From Epinephelus fuscoguttatus (Eukaryota > Chordata > Actinopteri > Perciformes > Serranidae): a DNA stretch of 64,000 nucleotides. This document shows positions 13,929 to 25,021 of the stretch, one piece after another; position 1 is the stretch's first letter; every line of letters begins with the position of its first letter. The translations under genes were made by a program, and so were the position numbers. The stretch is taken from positions 33,145,839 to 33,209,838 of the forward strand of contig NC_064757.1 of assembly GCF_011397635.1 (NCBI RefSeq). The letters are read 5' to 3'. The notes below the pieces were generated by a model. The model was not told the origin of the DNA. It ran no database searches and saw only the letters and a list, made by a program, of their open reading frames with translations.

Positions 13929-16900
13929 AAGAGTAATGACTTTTCATGTAACTTAACTGTTTGTAATGGTATGATGTTGATGTGGCTTGCTGATAGCAAT
14001 AGATGCATTGTAAGGATGAAGCTGGCCAACTTCCAAAACACTTTTTTAAATGAAAACATTACATTTTCAATTCTTTAATTGACTTCCTTCAAATGCTCAC
14101 CTTTCATTCCTCATGCCGTATCTCCACAGTATCCTTCAATGGCAGAAAACAATCAGAAACCCAGATAAAGTGTTTAGATGCTGCAGTCTGTTGGATAACT
14201 CCAGCTAGCATATCCAGGTTTCTCAAAACAGAATATTCATACACCAAAATCCCAATCATATCCAGTAGTTACTGGAAGAATGGCTAAGATCAATATTTGT
14301 AAAAAACAATGTTTAAAATAACTGTGAAAACAGCGGGACAATGTAAAAGTGGTTGCTCCTGGTGACGAACCTAGAGAGACTTAACACCTGAATCTGCTGC
14401 TTCCCTTGACTTAATGGAGCTTTACAGTGAGTTTGAACTCACACTAACTGTTGTGATTCATTCCTACGGCTCTCACTCAGTACGTTTACATGGACAGTTT
14501 AATTCCACTTTTAATCGGAATGAACAGCCATTCCGATTGAAAAATGGTCATTCCGATTGAAAATTAAATCCGATTAAAGGAGATGGTTTATTCCGTTTGT
14601 CATTCCGAATGAAAGAATTTTGTGTGCATGTTTACACTCATTCCTCTTTAAGTTCATTCCGGTCTTTCTGCGCATGCTCTTTTCCTTGCCCTTCTGGTGC
14701 AATGACGTATATAGCGCGCATAGCAACGGGCTGCATAGCAACGGGCTGAGCTAGAGCAGTCGGACTTGTTGCACTCACCGGTTTCCATTCGCCACAGCAC
14801 GGTCTTCTGCCTCCCTTCTCCTGCACAACAGATGAAGCATTAGCAGAACAAGGTTGTTGTCGTACTGCTGCTTCAAGAATATAAGCAAAACACGCCTGAA
14901 AAAGGCACTAATAACGGCGTCGTCAAACATCTTGTTATCCGGAGCGAGGACTACAGTGTTTTCTTCCGGTAAACGTAAACATGTAACATCCGCCCCGCCT
15001 CCTATCCAATCAGAAACCTTCCCTGACCCAAACCTTGCGCAGACCTGAATAAAGGCGATTGAACTGATCTCCCGTGTAAACCCTCATTCGGAATGAATAT
15101 TTCCCATGTAAACTACCTGGAAGCACTTTAATTCTGAATGATTTCATTCAGATTTATTTCATCCCGAATGACAAGCCATCATGTAACTGTAGCCATTGTG
15201 TCGTTTACAGCTGCAGCAGGCAAAAAAAAGCTGTAAAAATCCACTGTATGCTACCTACCTAGCACCAAACAGCTGTGAGACACAGTAAGCAACAAGCTGG
15301 TGAACATAGTGAAGGATTTAGTAGCTAAAAAGTCGGATTTTTTCCTCAGAAGTTGGTGGAGACCAAAGGCGGAGCTAAAAGATAGTGAATACTGGACAGT
15401 AACACGACTCCAAATGAAAGCAAATGTTGCTCTGTAACTGCTGGATGTGTAAATGAGCAATTCTTTGTGAACAAGTTCGCCTTATCAGCTTGTAAGATGA
15501 TGATATGTAAATGTTGTGTTTTGAGGTACTTGAGTATTTCCATTTTCTGTAACGTAATATTCAACCCAATCTCACTCCGAAGTATCGAAATCCACGTTGA
15601 CATCAGATAAGAACAAAAGTTAAGGCAGTGAAAGTCCGAACAGGGCGTGCAGGAGTGGTGGTGGATGGGTCTAACAAACACTAACATGGTGTTCGCATTC
15701 CGCCAGATTCTAAAGCCAAACCTTTTTCTTTTTTCCAAAACCTAACCACATGTTTTTGTTGCCCAAACCTAACCACATGCGTCAATGCAGGTTGTTGTAC
15801 TGACGTAGCGCGTTTATTTTAGAGACAGTATGTAAACAGTGAATTTCCTGTGAGAATGGAAGTGTATTTTGAAAGAAAACAATGCATGCAACAGATAGAA
15901 CTTGACATGGCGTCACAGAATGTCAACAACCAACACACCCAGGGTACCTTGCACGTCATATCTGGAGTCCATGATCAGATGTCGATATGTGAGAATGTGT
16001 TGTAATGGGCTACTTGTACTCCACAACATGTTAAAACTAAATATAGAACTGTAGCACTATAATACTGAATTACTGCACCATTTTTAACTGATGTAGGAGT
16101 TGCTCTGTAGATTAACATTTTACATGCTGGATGCCACAGTAGCTCACTGCGTAGAGTGTGTATCAGTAAGGCTGAGTCCTTACCACAGTGGCTTGAGTTC
16201 AAGTCTGGGCCAGGGCCCTTTGCTGCAGGTCTTCTCACATCTCTCCCCTTTCATACCTGTCTCTCACTATCAAATGAACATGAAAATGTCAAAAAATATC
16301 TTTTTACACACTTTTAACATTTTACACACTCCACACACTGGAGTCCTAACTTTCTTATTCTAGACTTTCAGAACTCCATAAATAACTTAACAAGATGAAT
16401 TTTCAAAGTAGTTAAAGTTGGCTCCACCTTGACCGGCTAACAAAATGCTAAAGTGCTGCTCACATGTTAATGCACAGGTAATAATAATCCATTGGCTTTG
16501 TTGCCTCTTTTGACTCCTGTTGCTTCTCTAAAATGTCATTTTTTAATGCTACGAAACATAGCTTGTTTTCAGGTTCTTGTTAAATGAAAATTGAATTTTG
16601 CCTAATTTAAGTTTTTAAAAAAGTTTTTAAACTTTATATGCCTCTGTGCCAGCGATAGCCTTGGCTGGAGGCATTATGTTTTCGGGTTGTTTGTCTGCCC
16701 ATCCACCTGTCCACCAGTCTAGCTGTACACCAGTCCCATTCTCATGAATGTAATGCCTTAGCCTTGAAGGAATTTCTTCAAATTGGACTCTTCCTGGACT
16801 CAAGAAAGAAATGATCAGATTTGGGTGGTCATAGGTCAAGGGCATTGTGACCTCATCTATCTTATCCTAGTGACTGTGATATCTCAAGATGCCTTGTGGA

Positions 16901-17661
16901 ATTTTTTTCTAATTTGGCACGAGTGTTTCGCGTGGATGAATTTACTAGATTTTAGTGGTCAAAAGTCAAAAACCAAGGTCACTGTTACCTTGCATCCACG
17001 TCATTCTTGTGAATGTGATATCTTGAGAACACTTCGAGAAAACTTCTTCACATTTGGCACAAACACCCACTTTGAGTCAAGGATGAACTGATTTGAATTT
17101 GGTGGTCAGTGGTCAAAGCTCAAGGTCACTGTGACCTTGTCTGTTGCATTCTCATGAATGTGATATCTCAAGAACACCTGGAGGGAATTTCTTCAAATTT
17201 GGCATTTCTTCACTGGTGTACAACCGTAGATTCTAGTTCGCTGATGCATTTAGTTTCTGGTAACATGCAAATAAAGTGTGATCATAGACTTGAGATCATG
17301 ACTCAGACACAACGGCTGTCATCATGTAAAACCTGCAGGTGTACCTTGGGTTTCAAATCAAGCCCCTCGTGACGTAAAGTCTGCCTCAACATCCTGTTCT
17401 GTTTCATGCAGAGACACGTCAAACCACAGACAATGATTATTATCTCAAAGACATTTCTTTGGACATTTAAACTGGGTCACCGTGCAGTTTTCATTTCCTC
17501 ACATGGCTTTTCATTTAAAGATGGTAGAAAACAGCGTCAATAATTTGATTAGCACATATTTTGAAATAAGTAAGTGATGATCTGTGTTATTTTTTTACAG
17601 GTATAAGAAAAACACACGCCAGCAGAAGCGGCAGGGTTACAAAGGAGTCCAGACAGCTTAG
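5292..17661 (+). CDS. ereg: Epiregulin, EGF-family membrane ligand precursor (5 coding exons)
   Basis: Exons: 5292-5331, 12220-12303, 13474-13600, 13697-13843, 17601-17661; all GT-AG and in phase, giving 152 residues. An N-terminal hydrophobic signal (about residues 8-24, split between exons 1 and 2) is followed by a short propeptide with a dibasic VVKR site just before the EGF module. The module has spacing CX7CX4CX10CXCX8C (MNNGQ between Cys2 and Cys3, GFYGPRC at the end). It keeps Arg before Cys6 and Leu five residues after it, both needed for tight ERBB binding in the family. The transmembrane helix (IIVTVFCVSLLIIGLAGALY) is followed by a basic tail ending GVQTA. Family knowledge: epiregulin binds EGFR and ERBB4. 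The name rests on this profile and on its place between epgn and areg. Intron 1 (6.9 kb) and intron 4 (3.8 kb) are full of transposon debris. The signal peptide is weaker than in the two neighbours. Confidence 0.78.
5600..6760 (-). mobile_element. L2/CR1-type LINE fragment, reverse transcriptase part (antisense in ereg intron 1)
   Basis: On the - strand, 6461-6252 reads with the reverse-transcriptase motif NTGALQGCVLSPLLFSIYTN. Codons from 5940-5692 match the C-terminal tail of the same kind of ORF (dipeptides such as KAKHIIANSS, LLLSGCRFK, KKSFIPCAI). The copy is broken by frame changes and stops. Its 5' part continues at 7455-7760 beyond a transposon insertion. The exact LINE clade is a guess. 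Confidence 0.65.
6762..7445. mobile_element. hAT-like MITE inserted in the LINE
   Basis: The left end GGTGCTTTTACACCTGCC and the right end GGTCTGAAAGCACC form short inverted termini typical of a fish non-autonomous hAT family. LINE sequence lies on both sides, so this element landed inside the older LINE copy. No intact transposase frame is seen. The 8-bp target duplication is not recognisable. Confidence 0.6.
7455..7760 (-). mobile_element. LINE fragment, 5' continuation of the reverse transcriptase
   Basis: The - strand frame near 7762-7577 resembles the start of a LINE reverse transcriptase (NDLNICYRRFD, DPTKPQDL, the 'pgdP.Kaagpd' region). It lies upstream, in LINE orientation, of the motif at 6252-6461. 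Together they look like one broken copy split by the MITE at 6762-7445. Confidence 0.55.
7845..8880. repeat. Dispersed 'TTTACTCAAGTA' repeat fragments
   Basis: Repeated phrases such as CTTTTACTCAAGTATTT, ATTTTATGCTACTTTATA and ACTCCACTACATTT occur in both orientations. They match the inner edges of the element at 4039-4962. This stretch appears to be several degraded copies or one rearranged copy. Confidence 0.5.
9338..9360. repeat. Poly(C)/poly(A) tract
   Basis: A run of about 16 C followed by a run of A. Length may be unreliable in an assembly. Confidence 0.8.
9575..9960. repeat. Dispersed repeat shared with 15560-15960
   Basis: Both copies contain 'cactccgaa', 'aaaattaaggc/aaaagttaaggc', 'agtgaaagtccga', 'agccaaacc', repeated 'cctaaccaca' phrases and 'aacaatgcatg.aacag'. 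The two are clearly related but diverged. The family is not identified. Confidence 0.6.
9965..10140 (-). mobile_element. RTE-like LINE 3' end fragment
   Basis: Antisense to the common fish LINE tail: 'tttagagtcaccaattgacct' and 'gacacggggagaacatgcaa' also occur at 62025-62320, and their complement at 57010-57250. It is truncated on both sides. Confidence 0.6.
11287..11475. mobile_element. Truncated hAT MITE copy
   Basis: 'tccattctgaatgga', 'aatttccagcacagagctttt' and 'gatgtagagtgagtgaataatgg' match the complete copy at 11623-11938 a few hundred bases away. Both terminal inverted repeats are missing. Confidence 0.65.
11623..11938. mobile_element. hAT MITE, complete copy with 8-bp target duplication
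   Basis: Starts CAGTGGTTCCCATCTGG and ends CCAATTGGGAACCACTG, a hAT-type terminal inverted repeat. It is flanked by CTCTAATC (11615-11622) and CTCTAACA (11939-11946), a decayed 8-bp duplication. 316 bp with no coding capacity. Same family as 32194-32499 and 34699-34987. Confidence 0.8.
12560..12985. repeat. Dispersed fish repeat in ereg intron 2
   Basis: The stretch holds 'gatatcgtagagatgtctgcc', 'tcaagataatccacagacc' and 'gctagctcagtggtgctaggtgagctagc', which I recognise as a common percomorph interspersed repeat. It gives a chance 150-codon open frame (12435-12887) that has no splice context or family likeness. Confidence 0.5.
13878..13923 (+). repeat. (GT)n microsatellite
   Basis: About 23 GT repeats, preceded by a short GAGT run, 35 bases after the ereg exon 4 donor. 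Confidence 0.95.
14481..15191. mobile_element. Non-autonomous DNA transposon with TACGTTTACATG-type ends
   Basis: Left end TACGTTTACATGGAC and right end CATGTAACTGTA are imperfectly inverted. Inside are repeated inverted 'cattccgattgaaa'/'attcggaatgaat' motifs and a short GC-richer core with a doubled 'gcatagcaacgggctg'. This is a known type of fish DNA element; the superfamily is not certain. About 711 bp with no complete transposase. Confidence 0.55.
15560..15960. repeat. Dispersed repeat, second copy
   Basis: Related to 9575-9960 by several shared phrases (see that entry). It lies in ereg intron 4. Confidence 0.6.
16135..16300 (+). mobile_element. tRNA-type SINE
   Basis: An A-box-like 'tagctcactgcgtagagtg' and, about 35 bases on, a B-box-like 'ggcttgagttcaagtctgg' lie at the spacing of a tRNA promoter. 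They are followed by a body ('gccctttgctgcaggtcttc', 'cctgtctctcacta') and an A-rich tail. This fits a tRNA-derived SINE inserted in ereg intron 4. A second diverged member is at 28195-28350. Confidence 0.6.
16737..17220. repeat. Tandem repeat, about 4 units of ~135 bp
   Basis: Four successive blocks share the order 'ctcatgaatgtgatatctcaagaac', 'ggaatttcttcaaatttggcac', 'gatgaactgatttga', 'ggtggtcaaaggtcaaggtcactgtgacct'. Units start near 16737, 16865, 17003 and 17148; the last is cut short. This family is widespread in fish genomes. Confidence 0.75.
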
Positions 17662-18126
17662 ACGCACACCCACTACATCCGCCGCTGGAAAAGGCAAACC
17701 CAGTTTTCTACAAGAAAATTTCAACATACCTGACGAGCTTTCACTCAGTTTCTGGTTAACTGGACGTCACACGGCTTTGGATCACTTTACCAGGCAGGCA
17801 GATTGGCACAGAGAGATTAAGATGATGACAAAGAAGCAGCTTTTGTTGTTTCCAGTAGCGCTGGGTCTCATGTTTCAGCACCTGCTGCCCTCATGTTTGA
17901 AAAGATGAATGGTTAAAGACTCAAAGGGGTGACAGTGATGGTGGGTCAAGGGAAAAGGATTGCTGAACATCTCTGACCCTGCATACTTTTAGAAATTTAG
18001 GCCTGCGTTTGTTAAACAAGAGGTAAACCTAAAAATTACATGTGCCCCGTTAATGTGTGACTGACGTAAAGATTTCAAAGAGCTCATTTTGAGGTGCAGC
18101 GAGGTTGCAGATCAAAGAGAACAAAA

Positions 18127-18148
18127 AATAAAACTTACTGAAAATAAA
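18127..18148 (+). other. Polyadenylation signals of ereg
   Basis: Two AATAAA hexamers (18127-18132 and 18143-18148) lie about 470 bases after the ereg stop codon. Confidence 0.6.
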
Positions 18149-18149
18149 G

Positions 18150-19500
18150 TCTTCACCACTGAGCAGCCTTCTGTCTCCCTACAGTACAGTCCCACACTGT
18201 TTTACACTATTTTAATTTATACCTAACACTTCTGCCTGGTTTAGTTTGTATTTATTGTTGCTTTCTTGTCTTTTGTTTCTTTGATGAATATTTTAAAAAG
18301 CCATTATTGTCTATAAACAGCAGTGTGACAGTTCTGTGTTTTATAATGTGCTCAGACAGTTTTCTTACCGGTATTTTGATAATTTATTACAAAGTATTAT
18401 TGTATACACTGGAATCTTGTCTTGCTTTGGAAGCTCTGTTACAGCCACAAAAATGAACTTAATTTTTTTTAACTCTTCTATAAATTTCTTTTTCTGTTTC
18501 ATTGTTGCTGTCTGAAGGGTACAGCCGAGAGTCTTCACATTCTTCTCTAATATTTACACAGTTTTCACATATTTCTTCCATGTGATCAATAGTTCCCTTG
18601 ACAAAAAATATCTCTGTCCTGGTTTTTTTCACACATGACATTTTCGCAATAGCAGTATTAGCTGGAAAACGTGTTTAATAAAACATCAATTAAAGCAAGC
18701 GCATTTCGAACTTACAACTTGTGCTCCTTCATTTAAACACTGACTTTTAACTTTGCAGATCTTCTCTGGTCTTCAGATCTTCCACACAAGTGTGAATTTT
18801 GTTTTTCGAACTGTATTAATACCGAGTGCATGTTCACAGACGGTTTTGCTACCGTCTACTGAGTAACAGTAAGTAAAAGTCAATCATGTTATAAATAAAA
18901 AAAGTTTCCAAATGTAACTGTGGTGTCTTTATTTTGAGCTATACATAGGAAGTCAGGGTGTAGCTTTATGTATACTGAAAGCCTCAGAAGATCTTGTTCA
19001 CAGTGTGCATCATGACAGGTGTAATTACTTTGATGAGTAACAGCTGTGTGTGATTGACAGCTCCAGTGCTCTGCTCCTGTGAGCCGTCGTTAGTGTCACT
19101 AGTTCCACCTGTGTGTTGCCTGCTGTGACAAGTCAAAATGTGTACAGTGATAAGGATCACACACAGAACCAAAGACACTGCAAAGAAACCTTTTATAAGA
19201 TGTGCATTTGATTCAGGAATTAATTCTTATAGTTTGTGATAATATGACAGGAAACAGAGCTCAATGGTTTAGAGAAGACATGTATCCTTTAAAGTTGATC
19301 CATATTTTGTGCAAATGCATACAGTCATATTCCCAGTCCAGTCAGCCCAGTTTTTCTTACTGAGACATTGCTGCTTTTCCTGTGGTGACTGTGCCTCTGA
19401 AACTGGGTATCTGAAGCCAAAACACGTCTTTTCCTAACCATAACCAAGTGGTTTGTCAGAATGGAAGAATCTGTATAAAAATCAGACAGCAGAGTCACCT
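18150..19500. other. ereg-areg intergenic DNA, nothing recognised
   Basis: AT-rich DNA without an exon-like frame. The open frames of 60-65 codons here show no family likeness. Confidence 0.5.
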
Positions 19501-19507
19501 TTACTGA

Positions 19508-20240
19508 CCCCTTTTTTTTTTTAAACAAGGTATTTTTTATTGGTAATTCAATGAAAATGTACAGAGTGTTAATAAACAAACACAAAACCAATAAGGAAAA
19601 AAAAAAACACCCACCCATCAACTCAGGAACAAACAGGGAAAGCCAGACCAGAAAGAGAAACATTTTTAAAAAGTTAATAGATGATAGAAAGAATAAATAG
19701 ATGACTAAAAAAGATTTTAAAAAAGGGGAAAATGATGACATTAATTAACTTGTATGGCATACGTAGGGGAGTGTAGCATCTTTCATTACAGTTTTTCAGC
19801 TCCCATATATGCCACAAAAGTTAAAAATGGTTGCCAGGTGGCAAAGAAGCATGCAGTTGATCCTTTAATAAATTTTTCCAATGCAATGTCCATATGTAGG
19901 AGGTGAAGAGTCCTTCCATTTACACAGAATGAGCCTTCTGGTGAGATCTGAGCAGAAAGAGACAATGTCGATTTGGTTTGGGCTCTACTTAAACTAGCAT
20001 CTAGAGGAGTTACTCCGAATACTGCCATGGACATAGGTGGGGCAACCAGCCGTCCAAACATTGTTGAAAAAGTTTTAAAAATGAAATCCCAGAAATGAAA
20101 TTGTTTTGGACATAACCAGAACATGTGACATAGAGTGGCTGAAGACTGAATCCAATTTCACTTTTACCCTTCGTTTTTAATCTGATTTGTGAAAGGCAAG
20201 TACTGCAAAGGACTTTGTAAAGGCTTTTGCAGCCCACTCG
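19508..20240 (-). mobile_element. L1-clade LINE 3' fragment
   Basis: On the - strand, overlapping frames read like the C-terminus of a fish L1 ORF2: HMFW.CP, 'FWDFIFKTFSTMF', 'AVFGVTPLDA', 'LEKFIKGST' and 'TWQPFL'. In LINE orientation the copy ends in an A-run (the T-run at 19511-19521 on the + strand), as expected of a 5'-truncated L1 insertion. Frames are interrupted, so it is dead. Confidence 0.7.
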
Positions 20241-21279
20241 CCTGGAGAAAATGCTGGCAATGTACGTTACTGCAAACCAGGGATATTACAATTGATACTA
20301 ATCATATCACCACCTCTAAGAAGTTCTGATCAGGCTACATGTATATGAGCTGACTTTGTCATTGGGAGGTGGAGGGCATGGTGGATGGCATGACACTCAC
20401 AGGTGCAACAGCTGTCGCGCTGCAGACCACTGCTTGAGACCAACAAACAACAAAACTGAGCGAGATGAGTGATTGTTCCACCTGAACTGGGTATTTTAGT
20501 CCAAAACATGATCTTTTCTTAACCATAAGCAGGTGGTTTTTGTGTCGAAAGACATCCACACATTAACCACAGCACTGTTGAAACATAAAGTTTAAACATA
20601 TCCTCTAAATAATAATGTACAACAGTTACATATCCATGGTTTGCAGAGAAATGCAATGCTGACATTTATTTTGGTAACTGGTGTTAATTAAAACATGTCA
20701 GCTATCTGATTGCAAGATCACGCTTCACTTATACAACACAAAGAAATAAGAATGTTTGTGCGGCAGTCAGCGTCTGACCCACTGAGCACAGTGTCCGGTG
20801 TCGAGTTAATCTCTAACACCATTTTACTCCCTGTACCCTCATTAGTGCTTCAACCAGAGTCAACGAGCCATTTTAACATCTGACTGAAGCATCTTTATGT
20901 CTTCTGTATGCTAATCAACAGCAATGAACACACATAAACATTAACTTACCTCATCTATTTAAGACGTACTTAAAAACACATAAGCATGCACGCACACACA
21001 CGGACCCACAAACACACCCGCTCAGTTGCATCTGAAATCTCTACATCGTGCTCCCTCTGTGTAACTGTTATTACTTATTGCATAAGTCGTAGTACAGTAG
21101 GTTGCTCATGCAGTGAGTAATGTGGGTTGTGAAGGCCCCATTAAGTTGCATCCTAGTATGTCCTTTAAGAAAACAAAAAGTTCCACGTGTACCACGTACA
21201 CATTTGTTTTGCAGCTCATGGCTGGTTCATGTTATGTTTTCACTGTTACTTTTGTTTGCCATGCTAGCAGTAGGCTTCA

Positions 21280-21785
21280 AGGGGCGGAAACATATTGGTT
21301 CATTAGCCTGGAATATCTCAACAGCTGTTGGATGGACCACCATGAAATACAGTCGTGATCAGCAGAGGATGAAACAGAATGACTTTGGTGATCCCTATTT
21401 GTCTTAGTGCTACCAAAATGTAAAGGTTTCCTCTGATCCAGTGAAGTATATCAACATATACATAAATTGGCGCAAACTTTAGTATAGACATTCCCAGAGG
21501 AGGAATCCTAATGATCTTCCTCACCCGGCATCATCATGAGGTTAGAATTTATTCTTTGTCTCGACAACCTTTGGTTTCTTTGCCATTACATTTGGTACAG
21601 ACATTTGAGGTCCGCTAAGGATGAACTATAACACCCCCTGACCTTTCCTCCAGCACCATCATGTCAACATTTTCTTTGTCCAATACTTTGGTTTGGTGGT
21701 CCCTTCAGTCCAAACTGCCCTTTTTTATTCATTTGGTATTAGCAAATAGCACGCTTAAATACTAAACTAAGATGGTAAACGTTGA
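21280..21785. repeat. Dispersed 'aatatctcaacagctgttggatgg' repeat
   Basis: Shares 'aatatctcaacaRctRttggatgg', 'atgaa.....gactttggtgatcc' and 'gaggatgaa' phrases with 36845-37230. It is a common fish interspersed repeat of unidentified class. Confidence 0.55.
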
Positions 21786-22127
21786 TATGTTAGCATGCTG
21801 ATATTAGCTAAAAAAGAATAAGAGAAAAGAATGAGCGACTAACCCTGGATACAGTGTCAGGGAAAGGGCCGCACAAGAGACTCACAGCAGCCAAGTGGCA
21901 AACTACCAGTTTAGCTTTCTGCTAACTTGAATAGGGATGAAAATGGTTTAATTGGTGGCTTTTCTAGACAATGAAATGTTACTAGATCTAATGGATCAAA
22001 TCCTGAGGGTGAGAGTCATTTCACAGGGGCCATGGTGCTCCAAAAAATGTATCGGTTGATATACAGATGTCTCTTTCACATTGTAAGTCTATGGGAAAAA
22101 TTTGTTTTGGTTAGCCTATAGAAAAAA

Positions 22128-22269
22128 AGTGTTGCACACTCTGGCTCCATATGCATTTCTTTTTATCTTGATGATATTTCAGCCCTTAGGCTGATCTTGA
22201 AGATGGCCCAAAGGCCAAAACGTCATCAAAATAAAAGAAATGCATATGGAGCCAGAGCGTGCGACACTT
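22128..22269. repeat. Long inverted repeat with 'aaaacgtcatc' centre
   Basis: Left arm 22128-22175 and right arm 22223-22269 are complementary over about 48 bases (the left begins AAGTGTTGCACACTCTGGCT). The roughly 47-base loop contains GATGGCCCAAAGGCC followed by AAAACGTCATC, a small internal hairpin. It resembles the element at 57968-58235 in plan. Confidence 0.75.
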
Positions 22270-22299
22270 GCTTCCTATAATCAAGTCTACTGCCAGTGA

Positions 22300-24800
22300 T
22301 CAGCACCTTGTTACAGTTTTTGGTGTGGGTTACTCTTATATTAAAAAAAAGTTTTGGGAGGCCTAATGTCATCACGTTGTGACTGAGAAGCTGTAATCCC
22401 TATTAGGCGGCTACGTTAAATACGCTTCAAAGCGCGATCATGTTCCTGGGTGCTCGGACAGCTTCTCAAAATTGAAGCCAAATCATCTTGATTGCCCCCT
22501 GGCTGCTGGCTGCAGTGCCATAGATCATAAACCACTCGACTCCATGTTAGCAGATGAGACATGGGACAAACTAAAAGATCAAAGAGATGGTTTCTGTCAT
22601 TTTAGGTAGTTCTTATCACACTGATTTATGTTCTAGTGTTCATTTTTCTCATAACTTTGGTTTTAATTTAGTTATTTGATGCTATTAAAAGGCGGTTTGA
22701 TGTCATGATTGACAGCTGTGTGTGTCAGTCGGTGTTTTCGTGATCAAACCTTGCGGGTGGGTGTATGGGTGGGAACTTGATACCGCAGCTCCACACCCTG
22801 ATCGCTAATGTGCAAACTCTGGCTCCAAATGGTGCCACCAACTTATACTTAACTTGCTTAACTTAGACCTATTGTCCTCGTTCATTGACACTTTTTGTGC
22901 CATCTAGAGGTGGTAGGAGCACAATACAGTAATCACGGTAAAAACAAGATGGCAGCCATCCCTGCCAAGTCAGTCTGCAGCCGATCCCGACACAAAAGTG
23001 GACAAGGTCCGAAACCTGATCAGATTTTAAAGTTATTTATGATTAATGATGTTTGTAGTTTTATATGGCAACAAATTTGACCAAATTTAGCAACGGTAAC
23101 AAGATAAGACACTGTCAGTTAAGAAGTACTCGTTTGAAGACACCAGGATTTTAGTATTGTCTTGTTTGAGGACATTGGGACTTTATTATCATTGACAGTG
23201 TTTAGTGTTTTTATACTTGTCAAGTCGTACTAATCCCAAATAGCTTGGAGAAATTAACGTGCATACCAAACAAAAGTTCAGGGATATGGATGATATAAAT
23301 CTGGGCAATCAGTTTAAAAGGTTAATCGCTGAGACCAAACACAAATTACAGTTTAATCCCAACAGATACTGAGGTTGTAACCATTTCTTGCCAATGCATG
23401 ATTCAAAGTTTTATCCAAATAGATACGGTTGTATTTGTGTATCAAAAATATTCCCTCCTTCGCGCCATTAGCCATGTAGCAGCGTGTGTTTACAGTGGGC
23501 GTCTGTTATGAGGAGCTTCGCTCCAGGCTTGTGTCAGACTTTCCACACGTTGATATCACATGTCCTCAATGCCATTACGCATAATCCAAACAATTTGATT
23601 CCACAGCCGTTATAAACAAAATGAGTCAGGAGCTCCAGGTCATTGTTGAGGCAGAGGAATGAGAGTTCCCAACATTCCTCGCTGGTTTTGAAGGATTCCG
23701 CCATAGCACGGGTGATGGGATAGCCTCAGTGTGCAGACACAACAACATTACCAACACACCCATCTGTGCAGCATCCCCACCCAAGCCTTAAGGTCTCCTC
23801 TTTGTGACTGTGTACTGAAATAGTAACATCATTTAATCAAACCACACACATACACACACAAAAAGACACCCCACTGAACAGTACAAAACATACAGTACAT
23901 GGGATATTGACAGATTTAGCGTTTTTAACCAGCAACTCTATTTTTCTATAAAAATAGAAATAAAACACTGCTGTTCACTGTTAAAAGCACAATAAAAAGA
24001 CGGTTTATGTTAAAAAAAAATCTAATCTCGGGGAAAAAAATGCAAAATTCTGATGTGAATTTGCTTCTATTTGTTTATCATGACCATCTTTAGACCTGCT
24101 TCTCACCGTTTGCCCATATCTGTCCATGATACTGACTGAAATCATAAAAACATATTTTATGATCTTTGTTATCGCCTTCACTATTTTCTTTATAGTGACC
24201 ATCTTTGTACCTGGTGTAAAGTGCAGGCGTTTTACTGGCTCCTGGTTTCAGTTTATTACAAACACAAGTGTGTGTATTGTTACCAAGAACATTACATCAT
24301 TTTTTTGATTGATTTTGTTGGCTGATTTTCATGTTTTCAACAACTTAAACGCATCAAACTGTCCAATAACACTTTGGAAGATCCCAAAATAAAGTAAAAG
24401 AAGCTTTAGAATTAGCCCTTTTTCAGTATTTGGGAAGTTGGCACAAGGTTTTCACCTAGTAACAGTGTTATGAGCGTGTTAGTATGTTTGTCACTAATGG
24501 ATTGACGCTGTAATTATGGCCTAATTCGTGACCATAAAGGGAGCGAGCGGAAGCAATAACAGTTAAAGAAGCAGGAAAGAACATTTGTGTGTGTGTTTTG
24601 GAATGGTGACGAGGAACAAGTCAGAATACATCAAACTGTTTTGTGTCTCAATCTCGTTCAGACTTATAATTCCCCGACATAAGCCTTGTCATGTTTGAGA
24701 ACATGAGGTGCAAAATGTGTTGCCTGGGGCAGATTAATCATTAGACACACACACAAAACACACACAGCTTGATTACATGAGCCTCTTGCTTTTTCTGAGA
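22300..24800. other. areg upstream intergenic DNA, nothing recognised
   Basis: No convincing exon, RNA gene or complete mobile element was recognised. Short purine- or CA-rich runs occur near 23830-23870. Confidence 0.45.
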
Positions 24801-24813
24801 CGGACACGCACGT

Positions 24814-24851
<38 letters not shown>
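24814..24851 (+). repeat. (CA)n microsatellite in the areg promoter region
   Basis: About 18 CA units end only some 35 bases upstream of the areg TATA box, so length variation could alter promoter spacing (inference). Confidence 0.95.
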
Positions 24852-24854
<3 letters not shown>

Positions 24855-24884
24855 CTCCTTGGAGTTGAGAGGCAGGCGTTGTTC

Positions 24885-24890
24885 TATAAA
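24885..24890 (+). promoter_or_regulatory. TATA box of areg
   Basis: TATAAA (in TTCTATAAAAGC) lies 137 bases upstream of the areg ATG, which predicts a 5'UTR of roughly 105 bases. Confidence 0.65.
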
Positions 24891-25021
24891 AGCTGCACCC
24901 AGCGGAGGTAAAGAGAGCAAAGCACATTCTCTATCAGCAGGGGAGAAACACACACTCCAACACACACTTGCACACACAGATTAGCGCAGGACCGTCATAC
25001 ACACAACACTCTTCCTGGGAT

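Noticed and set aside
16135-16210. Possible tRNA gene (A and B box)
   Set aside because: The cloverleaf is not complete and an A-rich-tailed body follows, so it is a SINE head and not a functional tRNA.
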